Shown one piece after another: positions 1-13,700 of a DNA stretch of 64,000 bases. The notes below the pieces were generated by a model. It saw nothing but the letters and a program-made list of their open reading frames with translations. It was not told the origin of the DNA and made no database searches. The position numbers were made by a program, and so were the translations under genes. Source of the DNA: Diadema setosum (Eukaryota > Echinodermata > Echinoidea > Diadematoida > Diadematidae); assembly GCA_033980235.1 (NCBI GenBank), contig CM067066.1, positions 31,453,180 through 31,517,179 of the forward strand, written 5' to 3'. Position 1 is the first letter of the stretch, and every line of letters starts with the position of its first letter.

Positions 1-689
1 ACAAATACTTTCCTACAGCAAGTTGTTATCGGAACCGTTACAGTTACCAGGTACACTGTGTTCACATAAGGTTGAAGAAAAACATGAAAACAAAACAAAA
101 ACAAACACGTGACGTTAGAGCGAAAATTAAGACCTGGATGGCGATAACCCTTTATGTTTGTATTTGACACCAAAGATACGACTTAACACCGTTTGATCTT
201 ATAAATCAACGTGTGCGCGCTATGCATGATAAAGTGACTCCCCACTCACGTTATTACGTGTATTTTGAGAAGAGCAACAGTACTTTTTATCAAATTTAAT
301 GGGGATATTATGAATAAAATGTATATATTATTTTAAGATGTAACACTTTGTTAAAAAAAAAAAAACGTTCAAATAAGTTCATGTAACTTGAAAAATATGC
401 CGATAATTTTTATACGGGGAATTTTGAGTGACTTCCAGTTTTGTTTAAACATGTACAATGTGTATGCGTCTTTGACAAAATGCAATGTTCACCGGTACAT
501 TTGCACTGTATTCCGAACACTCTCTGTTTGTTGGTGTGGGTTGCTGTTCGTGAGAGATGTGTTCTTCAAATTATGTTGGTAAATTAAGAGTCTTAATTTA
601 TTGATGTACTTTCTTGAATATGTCAGATGTAATTGTAATAAAGATACATTCGCACTGATGCACAATTTCTTTTCATTTTGGTTCTCTGT
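1..689. other. Non-coding left edge; possible 3' end of a plus-strand neighbour
   Basis: No coding exon seen. AATAAA at about 637-642 followed by T/G-rich sequence could be a plus-strand polyadenylation site of a gene that lies to the left and converges on CNOT10. This is weak evidence. Confidence 0.25.
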
Positions 690-728
690 TCACGTCAAGT
701 TACAATAAGTATCACATTGCTCCCGTAT

Positions 729-738
729 GTGGTGGGTG

Positions 739-773
<35 letters not shown>

Positions 774-782
774 CTGTCTGTC
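729..782. repeat. (GT)n microsatellite
   Basis: An interrupted GT dinucleotide run, about 50 nt, ending in CTGTCTGTCG. Confidence 0.9.
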
Positions 783-903
783 GATTAGAGGTTTTGAAGT
801 CAATACACAAATGATTACAGAATGCAACTGACCCAAAACTATTGTCCCTTGAGTTTTTTTACTAATAATTGACAAGTAATTGCTTAATTGTTGATTTCTT
901 CTT

Positions 904-906
<3 letters not shown>

Positions 907-962
<56 letters not shown>

Positions 963-963
963 A

Positions 964-1026
<63 letters not shown>

Positions 1027-1030
1027 TACA
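907..1030. repeat. (TA)n microsatellite, two blocks
   Basis: Two long TA runs split by a short TACATGTATATTATATG spacer. All tyrosine/isoleucine ORFs here are artefacts of it. Confidence 0.95.
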
Positions 1031-1159
1031 CTGTACATATATATCACAGGAAAAAAAAGTAAGAAGTAATCAGAAATAAGGAGGCAAAGAAAAACAAGGT
1101 ACATGTATATGAATCTACAACACTCAAATAACAAAACAGTAGTCTGTATAATCAATGAA

Positions 1160-4100
1160 ATGCAACAATAGGTACAAATTCACTGGTTGGTATTAATTAG
1201 CCATTTCTTTTTTTTTATTTTCTCATAAAAGTTAATGCATATTTACACAATACTCATACTGGCATCAATCCTGCAATAGGTTCTTTCCTCCTTTGCCATG
1301 AGAAGGGAAAGAACATGCTTTCAGAAAGCCAAGTACATTTCTGCCCACTTCAAAAAAATTATCATTAGTTCTTATAGAGCAAATTTTGCTCTCCTTTTCC
1401 AATACAATAAACATCTTTAGATAGTGAATTATAACATATGAATATAAATGCTCATTCAATAATTCTTATTGAGGAATACACGCTTTCTTTTTTTTTTCTA
1501 ATTCCAAACTAACGGCACAGTGCCTGTTACTGTCCTTTTAAAAAATAGAAAGGCAAAGGAGATAATCAGAAAATCCTGCGTGAAGGAAGGAAGGAGAGTG
1601 AGTGTGAGACGGCCCAATTTTTAATGTCAATACAAACTAAGAGAAGCATCAGTATAGATCCTGCCGGACTAATCAATTCAAAAGCAATGAAAAATCAAAT
1701 CAAGAAAGCGAAACCTTAAAACCCACGCTTCATACGAGTGATCAATGCATTACATTGTGAAATGAAAACTGGAAAAAGCCATAATTCAAGGCAGTTTAAT
1801 CATTTTCGTTTAGCTCTTAAAGACACTATTTCTTTAGTTCATAATTGTGACGCTCATTGTATTCCCAATGTAAATGAAATAAATATATTAGGGTAATATC
1901 TCAAACCAACTACCAATCATTTATAATGCAAGCTTAGGCTAAAGTTGGCAATGCAACGACTGAAATTCACTGCAGTCACAATGAGACGGAATTCACAAAG
2001 TTATTGGTAAACAGCTGCTCCTGTAGAAGGCATCGTTTGCTCTACACTCGAACCATCATGCCTTGGCGCATGTCATCTCTGATTTAGTTTGTGGCACAGA
2101 AATCTCACTCAGAGAAATTTTGCACTCATTTGAGATGTACAAAAGCAGCATGATAGTGTATAGTCTGCCATAGAGCCACACACAGACCCTCGAAGTCGTT
2201 CCCGCAGTTATTGAGCCTGAATACAAGACTTATTCCAATAACCAGAACACAACAACATCAGAGCAGAAATTGCACAAGTCACTGCACAAGTTGAGCCTCC
2301 CAACCCGACCACAAAACAAGTCAGATGCTCATCTTTACCTGCTGCTGATGAATACTACAAATAAGATCAAAGACAGGACGAAAAATGTACATTCGGGTCC
2401 CATATTGCGCAAATTAAATATTTACGCTCCTGCTTGCAAACTTTGCGTTTCTGAACACGTGATGATGTCACCTGATTTGTTGATTCTCTGCGGAAAAACT
2501 TGGATATGCACAGGCTACTCTTGAAATGGATCGCCTGTTCCTTCAGATGGCTTGCTCATTCAACAGGAAAGACTTCACTCTCATCAGATTCAGAAAGTGT
2601 CAACTGGAACTGTTTTCTCAGCCACATACAGCTATAAACCATTTATGATGACAAAGAGAGTACTGTGCAACAATTACTGGCCATGAATATTGATAATGTT
2701 CCATGTTGTGGCAAATGCTGTCACTACAATGCCGATCACACCAGGCTACAATCTCCATACACTTGAAGTGACTGTAGTCTTCATTCAAGGAGTTAGTCCT
2801 TATTGAAATCTATTTGGAAGTGGTAAAGAGCAAATCAAATGAACAGGAAAAATTCTGTTCAGGTGACTGAGATCTGCCTAGAACGTTTCACAGGACAGCA
2901 TTCAGATATCAAACAACAATGAAAAGCGCGGTCTTGCCTCGAAACTTTCCCTTTCGCAGTATGATTTTCATGCATCTGTTGCTTTGATGTGACCGCTGTC
3001 ATTCAAGGCAACTCTGTGATCAGAGCTGCATTTCATAATAGGATGTTACGATAACAACTCTTGCTGGAATGGCAACTTCCAATAGCAACAACCAATCAGG
3101 AAGCTGGATTCATGTCATTGCCATGACAATTGCCATTCCAGCAGGAGTTGCCATCATATCAACTTTTTCTTGGAATACAACCCACGGTGTGCTTCACGTG
3201 AACTGATCTTAAAGAATACGACTCATCTTCCCCAAAGTTCAAAGTTCTAGACGGTCAATTATGGTTAGAAAGCACAATTCATTACTGAGCCCTATGAGAG
3301 GTATTACCAGAGGTATTACCGGGAGTCCTAGCTCATGCCTTTGAAAGGCAAGCATATTGACAATATCAATAGAGAATCACAGACAATGACCTCAAAAAAA
3401 AAAAAAAAAAAACACAACAACATAATATCAAAGAGCAATTGCTCCCTAAATTTTGAACTCATTTTAAAGGGACTAATGGCATAATGCTGATATCATGCAA
3501 ATTTATTATGTCACATATTGCTTAAGATCTATTTCTCATTCTCTCAATTAAATACATACCATACTGTTCACGAAGAGAGGTTTTCTGTTAATCTCTAATG
3601 CATAAATTGATTCGACTGTATAACACAGCTAATATATCACTCTTGACTAGGAAATAAACATATTACAAATGCACTTAACACATGGGTGCACACGTGTTAT
3701 CATCTATCTGTTACAGGCCTGGGGTGGTCCTAGAGGTGTGGCAATATTATTTGCATGATTTTTACTTTCTGAATTAAATTCATCTCTGCATCTAAATAAC
3801 TGAATAACAGTTTTAGGGGGTGGGGGATACTTTCACATCACATACAAGGCTGTCAACTTCCACATAAATATCAAGAAGGTTCCAAAAAGTCTACATGCAC
3901 TGTAAAAGTGGATATTTTTGTCTGAGGAATTTTTCATGTTCACCAAGTAAGATAAGTATCATGTTTTCTTAATTTCGCAGATGGTCAAGACAACTGAGCA
4001 AGCACTTCAAATGGGTCAACTTTGTCATGGCGGCAAAGGTTTTCGGCAGCACGTTTTACTGTAAAAGGTAACTGACCCGCATTTTGACAGCAATTAACTC

Positions 4101-4542
4101 ATGCTACAGGACTAGCAAACATGAAGAAAATTACAATCAATATAGCTTTTACACCCCTACAATATACCTGCCTTGAAATAAAAGACACAAATATTAGACA
4201 TAACAAGCAACTAATTTGCGAAATTCTGTGCTAACTTCATGTTGACCTAAATGTGGGGAAATTTCCATCCCGCCAAAAAGTGTCCACCTTTACAGTACCT
4301 CAGTAGACAACTATAATATTTCCTAATCAGAGAGACTACTAAGTAGTAAACGTTCTCACAGACACGTCTGACAGGCTTAAAACAAAGTTAGGGTGAACCA
4401 GGCAATATTAACGTGATACTGGACAGAAATCTAATATACTCACACCTGGAAATAAAGGGCTATGCAAGGAGAATGTGCTATTATACATACTGTAGTGGCA
4501 TATAGAATGAAAAATTTGAAATTGAGGAATGGGGGAATAGAT
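1160..4542 (-). other. CNOT10 3' UTR and downstream sequence
   Basis: No second gene was seen. On the minus strand an AATAAA lies at 3507-3502 and another near 1221-1216; either could end the CNOT10 transcript. The stretch also has an (A)18 tract at about 3393-3412, a short MITE copy at 3029-3175, and CTGTAAAA-type MITE termini around 3899-4070 and 4290. Confidence 0.4.
3029..3175. mobile_element. Short MITE, family M1 copy 1
   Basis: Shares the core GGCAACTTCCAATAGCAAC, CAATCAGGAAGCTGGAT and ATGACAATTGCCATT with 4885-5043 and 15776-15932. Termini are decayed. Its two halves are partly complementary. Confidence 0.75.
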
Positions 4543-4763
4543 CTATCTCCAAGCGTTGGCCCCGGGCTTACCCCCTCCGATGGGGGTTGGGAGGCCGAAG
4601 GCGGAGGGGCGGGCGGTGGCGGGTGACCCTATGGGCGTGGGGAAGACACCTGGGCTACTGGAGGAGACGGGCGGGGTGATGACCGGCGCTTCCAGAGGGG
4701 TGGTCTTGATGTATGGAATCATCTGTTGCTTCTTGACCATCTGAAGGGCCATGTTGTAATTAC
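4543..4763 (-). CDS. CNOT10: CNOT10 coding exon 14 and stop (residues 709-781)
   Basis: Acceptor CACAG|GT completes a split Gly codon. It begins [16 protein letters not shown] (human NTQLALQIIKRNQLLP) and continues into a Pro/Ser/Gly-rich tail ending GANAWR before TAG at 4543-4545. The tail is longer and more Pro-rich than the human one and very GC-rich compared with surrounding DNA. Confidence 0.92.
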
Positions 4764-7700
4764 CTGTGTAGGGGGTGCAAAATTACATCTCTGTATACAC
4801 AAGTGTTCTCCTCCATGGTGCATTTTGTAGTTTTGGAATGAGCATGACCACACAGAGTTTGTTCTAACATGTGATGCTATGTCAGGGTCCCATTTCATGA
4901 AAGATGATAGGATAGCAACTCTTGCTACAATGGCAACTTCCAATGGCAACAGCCAATCAGGAAGCTGGATCCTTGTCATTACCATGACAATTGCCTTTCC
5001 AGCAAGAGTTGACATCATATCAACCCTTTATGAAATGGGGCCCAGAAGTTACTTGAGCTAAATATTACTTACATTATTTGTACACTGTCAACCATGCTGA
5101 GTACCCGATACTTACTTTTGCAAGCGTAAACTAAGTTTTCCACGACAGCAGAAACACATGCAGTTCACAAGAGCATCTTTATTGCTTATAAAGTGACACT
5201 CCAGCTAATAATATGTTTCAATATGAAACTTTTTATTAACAAATTTCTGGAAAAAAACTAGATATATCGCTACAGCGACTGATATGTCTCCGCTATAATG
5301 CATGGTTCTCCTAATAGGTCTATAGTACAATGTCTTGACAATGTGTGATGACAGTTTCACACAATTGGCAAAATATTAAAATGACAGGTTTGCCACAAAT
5401 GTGTTGAATGTTCACTTTCCTAGAACTAGGTTCAATTGGATGAATGATTAAAATGTCAGAGTGCAGGTATTTGGGGAACTGATGATTTTTACTTGACTTT
5501 TGACCCTTTTATAAGTTTATGTATTGAGTAATTTTCAAGGTATTGAGAAAAAGTATAATTTCAGTATCAAATGGGAAAATAGCATTATCTAAACCTGGCC
5601 TTTGACCTTTGACCTCACAGTTCCAAAGAGAATCACTGTTAGGTTGAACATGCATAAATATGTAAGTTTCATGATGATACCTTGAGTTACTTTTGAGATA
5701 TGGAGGAAAAAGTGCAATTCAGCACATTCACTTGACCTTTGACCTTTTGGCAAAAAACTCCCCACAGAATATATATTGGGTAATACATGCATACATCAAG
5801 TTAACCCTATCTCTGTCACATAGACGAAGCCAGAATGTTCAGACATTTTGCAGTGCGGAGACATGGGATTGTTGTTGGCCAGTTCTGATTGTTATTATTG
5901 ACATTAATGTGTCATGTTATACATCATTTGAAAGCTTATGGTCTATACTTTCATATTACATAATAATCTGAGTGAGGGCGCCCTCACATTTTAAGTAGGA
6001 CGCCCTCTTATGTCACATAATTATCTTTGCAGACTTACTTGTACATGTTACCACCTCATTTTCTCACACAATATGCTCTTATACCCCAAAAAGGTCTATA
6101 CAAATGTTGTAGAGAATTTATTCAGCTTTCAGATGATGTGATTATTTTGTCAGTAGCATTAGTACTTTTCATTTTATGAACAAAAGTGTGTGGCAAGTAC
6201 AACCTACATTTTACACACTTCGCACAATTTCTGGTTTTATGAATGAAATGTTGGCATGAAAGTAGATAAAGCATGCTAACATCTAGTCAGGATGAAAATA
6301 TTAATTGATTATACGACTTTTACTTGCAGTTTAGATTATTCTTGCCCTATAATATTGCCATGTATGGTAAGATAATCTAAGGGTAAAAATTGTCACTGAA
6401 AATATTCAGTCTTCAGAGTGTCCATTCCTGTTGAGTATGCTAGACTCCTTTGCACTCTCCTCATTCAACAGAATTGAACCATCAATGTAGTCATTTGCTT
6501 TATGATAAACCTACATTGAACATAAGTTTCATAAAGTAACGGTTTATTAGATAATAATGATCGACAGTCAAACATACCTCAGCTTCTAAGCTTCGAGACC
6601 GAGACTCTCCAGCTGCGGGTAGGAGGCTACTGTACCCGTATTGCTCCTAGCACCCTGCCCCGCTAGCCCCGGCTAACTAGAGACCCATTGCACCGCTGTT
6701 AGTGCTGAGTAAACAGCTACAACTGCTGCACTGAATGTGCAGTGTTCATTTATTCTACAGTTCATTTATGAGGCCGATATCACGAAAACCATACCCCTTC
6801 ACAGAATTCAAAGATGTTGAAATCCCTATTCTGAATGTTTTCACTTCATATTTTACTATATTGACTTAGATAAAATGGATGAAAATTGACCCATGTGTAC
6901 GATCTTTTCATCGCACACGGCGATCTTATTACAGTCCCACATATACAGATTCATGTAAGTTCTCCACACAAGAAATCTATAGCAAAACTGTACACAATAC
7001 ATTGCAGTCTGAATGCAAATAAACATGGGCGGGGCCACCACAATTATTTTGACTTTGAGAAGGCTTTCCTGATTGGTTGAAGGTGGGGAAGCTTTTTTGC
7101 ACACTGGATATCGTTTCCTTACACTGTCAGCCAATCATAAATGAGTTTAGAGAGTTGTAGTGTCATAGCCTTTGAAGTAATCTGTCAATCGAAATAGGGC
7201 CGATTTAATCGGCCCAAGCATTTACATGGCAGGTTTTGGGCCGATTTAATCGGCCCGTGACACAGATAGGGTTAAAAAAAAAACCTTCAGGCATTGCATA
7301 AATATAAGGAAAGTAGTGATATTTTGAGGAGTTGACCTTGACCTTTGACCCCCTGATCTTTGAACCATGACCCCCAACTTCCCTAGATAATCACTGCCCA
7401 TTGGAACAAGCATATATACTAAGTTCTATGAAGATACCTTAAACCATTTGCGAGATATGGAGAAAAACATGAATTTTCAACCTTTTTTTTTCCACAAAAT
7501 AACCTGTGACCTTTGACCTTTGACCCCGTGACCCTAAAATCCAAACAAAGTATCATCCCCCCAGGATATACCCTCATACCAAGTTTGATGCAAAACCACC
7601 TCACGGTTCTTGAGATATCGACAAAAACAAAACGGGACGGACGTACAGACGTACGGAAGTACGGACGTACGGACGGACGACCCGAAAACATAATGCCTCA

Positions 7701-10700
7701 GGCCACTTCGTTGGTGGAGGCATAAAAATCATTGTAGCAACAAATCGCAATGGCGACAATGGAAACGACACCAGTAATAATGACTAATTGATCAAGACCA
7801 AAACCGATTATTGCTGCTACTACTACTACAACTAGAATGTGATCCCAAATCTAGTCTCTGTACTCCAAAACACTCACCAGTGTGTAATTCCAGGTATATT
7901 GCTGTGTACAGTGCTTGCTTGGGGATGTCATGAGTCGGAATCAGGCGGCAACCCTAGAGCAGAAAATTGTACAGAGTTGTGTCACTATGTAACTCTTCAA
8001 ACGAAATGCCTCTTGGTGAGATGAAAGGAACACTGTGCTGTTCTTCTCAAAATTGCCAAGACGATCATATTTGAAGAAATATCGGCAAAAATTTCTCTGA
8101 GGGTTTACTCCATTGCTTTGATAGGAGGAAGAGCAAAAATGCTTTCGAAAAACACTGCACTGGACAAGTATCACTGATAACAACTAAGCCCTTTTCAGAG
8201 TGCATAGTATGTCATTAGCACATTTCAATCAAGTTTCAACAAGGTTTGATAAAAAAAAAACCAACAACAAAACTTTGAAATGTAATTATCCTTTTAAAAA
8301 CAAATAACAACGTACAACTTCATTGATTTCATTTTACATCCCAATTCTTCCCTGCATATCTTAAAACTTGACATCATGTCATTCCTGTCCACTTCATCTT
8401 CAATTCACTCTGCTGACTTTAAAGCGGAATGCCAAACATAGTCACTCCGACCCACCCCTATCCCATACCTGCGTCAAACACCGCCTGGCTTTGTCCCACT
8501 CGCTGCGCAGGGCGTGGGTGGTGGCCAGGTTGAAGAACATCTGGGCGCGGGCCACCTGGATGGAGGCCGGGTAGTACTGGTGGATCACCTTGCGCGGCTC
8601 TCCCCCCTCCCCCAGGTCTCCCGCGCTGTTGTTGTTCTGGGCCCCGCCCTGGCCGCCGGGCGCCTCGTGACTGTTGGCCTTGTCGTTGCGGTCCCTCTCC
8701 TTGTTCTCACCTGGCAAAGGTCATGAATATCGAGTTGGAATATACAGCATCACGTCAAAGGAATAATTTCGTAGATAAAATCCAGCTTAAGTGTAGACAT
8801 TTATAAATTACTTGTAGTTTCTTATTATTGCTAGATGCATATATTTGCAAGCTTTGTTTGTTTTATCGGAGGCAATACCTTGGCGAATTGTTAACTTTGT
8901 GAGCATCATTCACAAAATCTATTAAAACTCAAACCACTGCTAAGTATGTAACATACACTGCACTATGTAGACTTTGTACATTGTTTATGCCTTTCTAGTT
9001 CTTATCTGCTGACTTGCAAAGAAAAAAAAAATAGTTTGTGGAATGTCTTTAATTACCAAATTCAGGTGTTGGAGTGATGAGAACAGAGACATCACAGACA
9101 GTCTCTGGGTTTAGGAGCTGGATAGCTTCACCAATCTGATCACGCTTCAGGAGGGCTTCGGCAGCATACATTCGGGCCAAGAACCTGCCAGGAAAACAAA
9201 AAACAAAAACAAAAACAAAAGAGAAGACATGGAATTATTCAAGTTATACTACTATGGGAAGAAGACAATCACAAAGAGTTACATAATTAAATAAAGGAGT
9301 AGAACAACAGACACCAACTGATTACAAAATCAAATTGAAGAAAAACTGGATAGAAAATTGGGTGAAAGTTATGGCAAGTCCAAAGACACTGATTTGTCAA
9401 TCTAGTCGTGGCATTTCTTTGTTCACATGTACCTACATTCTATCCGGTCCTTTACCAACTGATAAGAGGTTCTTCCCTGGACTATATATATCAAGAAGCC
9501 ATCTTCCTTTATCTACTTCTTTCAACAATTCAACCAAACAACAAGTTTAGTGGATGTACCGGCCATCCTTACACTAACATAATATTACCAAAGAACATAC
9601 ATCTCATATTTGTTTGTAATCAACTGTAAATACTTGTCAAGAACCAAACACCAAGACAGTCCGACTGACATTGATTTTTCAGGTCTACATAACTAACTTA
9701 AACATCTCTACAGCTTTTGGGGTAAATCTATTACTTGTTCCACATATTTGCATCTTGTGAAAAAATCTTCCCCCTCTCATATGAAATGAAGGAAGCTTAC
9801 TGCAGCGAGCCAGAGAGCTTGGGCTGAGCCAGCAGAGTCCGGGCATGGTCTAAGGCCCTGGCATCATCCCCTAGACTGAGGGACACGTATGCGCTGGCAG
9901 CGTACACCGAACATCGCAGGTTGGCCACCTCGGGAGGTTTGAGTGAGGGGCCTGGAGGGGCGGGTATGGTCTGGGGGCCGGTTTGCTTGCTGGGAGATAA
10001 GGAGAGATGGAAGGAAGGGCAAGATAGGACACGTGAATGTGAGATACATCAAACACATCTCAACACGTCAGACACCAAATCAATCCTCCATCTCTTTCAC
10101 AGTGTATGGGTATGTCCAAAGAAAGGTGGACTGAAATGCCTACTTCTTTTAACAGTATACAAACTGCAACATAATAGATAGTAAACATACATTTTCCTTT
10201 ACCCAGCCTTTCAGCAAACCAGTGAAATGTAGGCATAGTCGTCAAGAGTATAACAAATTTGTTTGATCACATGACATAACAATGAAGGTGTAAAAACCTG
10301 ACTTGTCCTTTGATGTTCACCCCATATATTATGCAAATATCAGATTCCCCATATCACAGCTTTTCACTGAAAATAGCATAATTTCATCTGAATATGCTTC
10401 CTGAATTATCATTTGAAACACAGAAGTGCATTTATCATGCAGAGTGACCCTGTGTCTCACTTTGCCGAGTCGGGCGTGTCCGACGTCTCGCTGCTGAGGC
10501 TGGTCCTGGAGGAAACGGGCGTGGTTGGAAGACTTCCGCTCTTCTCTGGTAGGAGGGAGAGGGCGTTGCTCAGGCACAGAGAGGCAAACTCCAGTGATGC
10601 CACAGGCATTGCACCAGGCTGGACATCGGAGCTAGAAAAAGATTTTTTTGTCTTTTGTTTATTTCTTATGGTGAATAACAATGAAAAGTTGGTGTGCTGG

Positions 10701-13700
10701 TAATATCTGGGTTTGCCTTGTTTATCCTGTTTTGTTTTGCTTTGTTTTTTTTCTTTCATTCACATGAGAAAACAAAATCCTTACAAGGATATGTATTGCC
10801 TTCAACATCTTTATGCGTCATTCTACGTAGAATCCTTTTTTCATGGTACTAATTCAGGGATAAAATCTTTTACATACGTGTACTGTAAAACGAGGAATTT
10901 TCGCATGCATTTTAATTTCGCGAGCGCCAAGATTTGTGAAATTAAAATGCGCGCAAAAGTTCTTGTCTACACTATATGCATTGAATGCCAGTGGCAGTTC
11001 GCAAAAAATTCATGCTGCAAACTAGATATATCGCTACGGCGACTGATATGCCTCCGCCATAATGCATGGTTCTCCTAATAGGTCTATAGTACAATGTCTT
11101 GACAATGTGTGATGACAGTTTCACACAATTGGCAAAATATTAAAATGACAGGTTTGCCACAAATGTGCTGAATGTTCACTTTCCTAGAACTACATGTAGG
11201 TTCAATTGGATGAATTATTCAAATGTCAGAGTGCAGGTATTTGGGGAAGTGATGATTTTTACTTGACTTTTGACCCTTTTATAAGTTTATGCATTGAGTA
11301 ATCTTCAAGGTATTGAGAAAAAGTATAATTTCAGTATCAAATGGGAAAACAGCATTATCTAAAAATGGTCTTTGACCTTTGACCTCACAGTTCCACAGAA
11401 AATCACTGTTAGGTAGAACATGCATAAATATGTAAGTTTCATGATGATACCTTGAGTTACTTTCGAGATATGGAGGAAAAAGTGCAATTTAGCACTTTCA
11501 CTTGACCTTTTACCTTTTGACCTTTGACCTTTTGGCAAGAAACTTCCCCAAAAATACATATTGGGTAATACATGCCATACATCAAGTTAAAAAAAAAAAA
11601 AAACCTTCAGGCATATTGCATTTTAAGGAAAGTAGTGATATTTTGAGGAGTTGACCTTTGACCCCCTGACCTTTGACCCATGACCCCCAACTTCCCTAGA
11701 TAATCACTGCCCATCGGTACAAGCATATATACTAAGTTCCATGAAGATACCTTGAACCATTTGCGAGATATGGAGAAAAACATGAAATTTCAAATTTTTT
11801 TCACAAAATAACCTGTGACCTTTGACCTTTGACCCTGTGACCCTAAAATCCACACAAAGTATTATCCCCCAAGGATATACCCTCATACCAAGTTTGATGT
11901 AAAACCACCACACGGTTCTTGAGATATCGACAAAAACAAAACGGGACGGACGGACGTACGGACGGACGTACGGACGGACGTACGGACGGACGGACGGACG
12001 GACGGACGGACGGACGACCCGAAAACATAATGCCTCCGGCCACTTCGTTGCGGAGGCATAAAAAGGCCGTCGGCTCCAATTCGCGAAAAATTCATGCCGC
12101 GAATATATCATGTTTTACAGTACTGCTTACATCATAACATCTTTTTAAAAATCTTGTTCCTCACTTTGACCTGCTGCCACACATCCTGTACAAAAGTCAT
12201 TAGTTTTAGCTAATGAAAGAGTGACATAGTCTTTTCCTAGACCTAAAAGACGCTTCCTCAAATCTGCACCAATATTTGGAAAACTGGCAAAGGAAAGAAC
12301 ATGCTAAAATTAAGCATAACATGTCAGCATTTCAAAAAATTTAAAAGCCATTTCAGCAAGAAGCTTGCAGCTTTCTAGAGAAAGAGAGAAAAATAATTCT
12401 TGGTCATTGTATGTATCCCATGTGATTAAATACTGCGTCGGAAACCTGACAAGCTCATACCTGTTCGCCACGTCTCCTGTCCCGGGGGACAAGATGAACT
12501 TGCGGTGAGACCCAATCCCAATGGTGCTGTGGACGATGCTCTGCCGGTTGGAACCGGGCGGGCCTGTGCTGTCAGCATCAGCATTCTTCGCACAAAGAAT
12601 AGTGAAATAACGGCAACATAGGTTACTGGTCAGCAGGCTAATTCTAACAATCAACAAAATGAAACATCTTATTCTATCTTTTCACCAACCAAAAGAAAAA
12701 AAAAAGAAAGAAAGAAAAGAAAAAAGACATTAAAACTACTACATATGGTGACAGAGATAACAAATTGTGAGATGCTTCAATCAGAATTCTAATCTTCTCC
12801 CGTAAACCAGTCAATCTTGTGGCTGTAAGAAGAACTGAAATTTCAACTGGCTTGTTTTTTGTTTTTTGTTTTTTTTTGAATTGCAGATCTTTGATTTGGT
12901 TCTGTAAAACCAAATCAGAATAACACACAAGAATGTCACATGTTGCAAAAGGATGCCAGCATGGCATGCGAGCTGCTTATGTTGCAGGAGAAACAGATAA
13001 AATGCAAGCACTATAGCCATTAGCAAAGCACTGATCAAGATTGTGATTATTTCATAATTACATTTTAACTGCAAATCAAGACTTGACTTTCTCATCATTT
13101 GATTATGCACGATCAATGATGCAACATCATTATAGTCCAGAATGATTGGTTTTGTTGTCATTTTTTTTTTTCTTTTTACCCACCGGTTTCTTATTGGCAG
13201 ATATGCAGCATTCTGCAAGCCGTAGCCACAGCCTAGGGTTGGTGGGGAAAACCTGGACTGCCTCCACGAGGCAGTCGAATGCAGGTAGAGGGCGCCCTGC
13301 ATGTAGCAATACAATGCCCGTGTTGTAGAGGAGTTCATGGTGATGGTTTATGCCCAGGGTTTGGATGGCACGATCTGAAAGAGAGACACAACAGAAAAGT
13401 AAATACAGTGGAAACTCGATATAACGAGATGGTCGGGACCGAGTCATTTTCCTCGTTATAGCCGATATCTCGTTATATCAGTAGGCATAAAAGAAGGCAT
13501 AACATAAAGACATTGATTTGCACATGTGGGACTACCCATTATATTTCAATCAATAATAATAACTTGATATTGTGTGTGAGGAATTACTCACCTTTAAGGG
13601 TAAGCAGATGTTTTTCGCCAAGGAAATCCAATATCAAGAATGTGTTTCTTATTAATTGTAGATGTTTGAATTTGTAAATTTATATAGCTTGAGATTGTAT

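Noticed and set aside
690..1155. Overlapping Tyr/Ile-rich ORFs on both strands
   Set aside because: They read the TA and GT dinucleotide repeats.
4879..5061. 60-residue plus-strand ORF
   Set aside because: Covers only the short MITE at 4885-5043; the same motif recurs at 3029 and 15776.
6576..6720. GC-rich CCCCGCTAGCCCCGGC block as possible RNA gene
   Set aside because: No tRNA A/B boxes or stable cloverleaf could be traced; it lies within the TTAA element.
11704..12137. Arg/Pro/Ser/Val repeat ORFs up to 135 residues
   Set aside because: Frames of the GGAC microsatellite and repeat body of Helitron-like element B; the same sequence recurs at 7419-7725.
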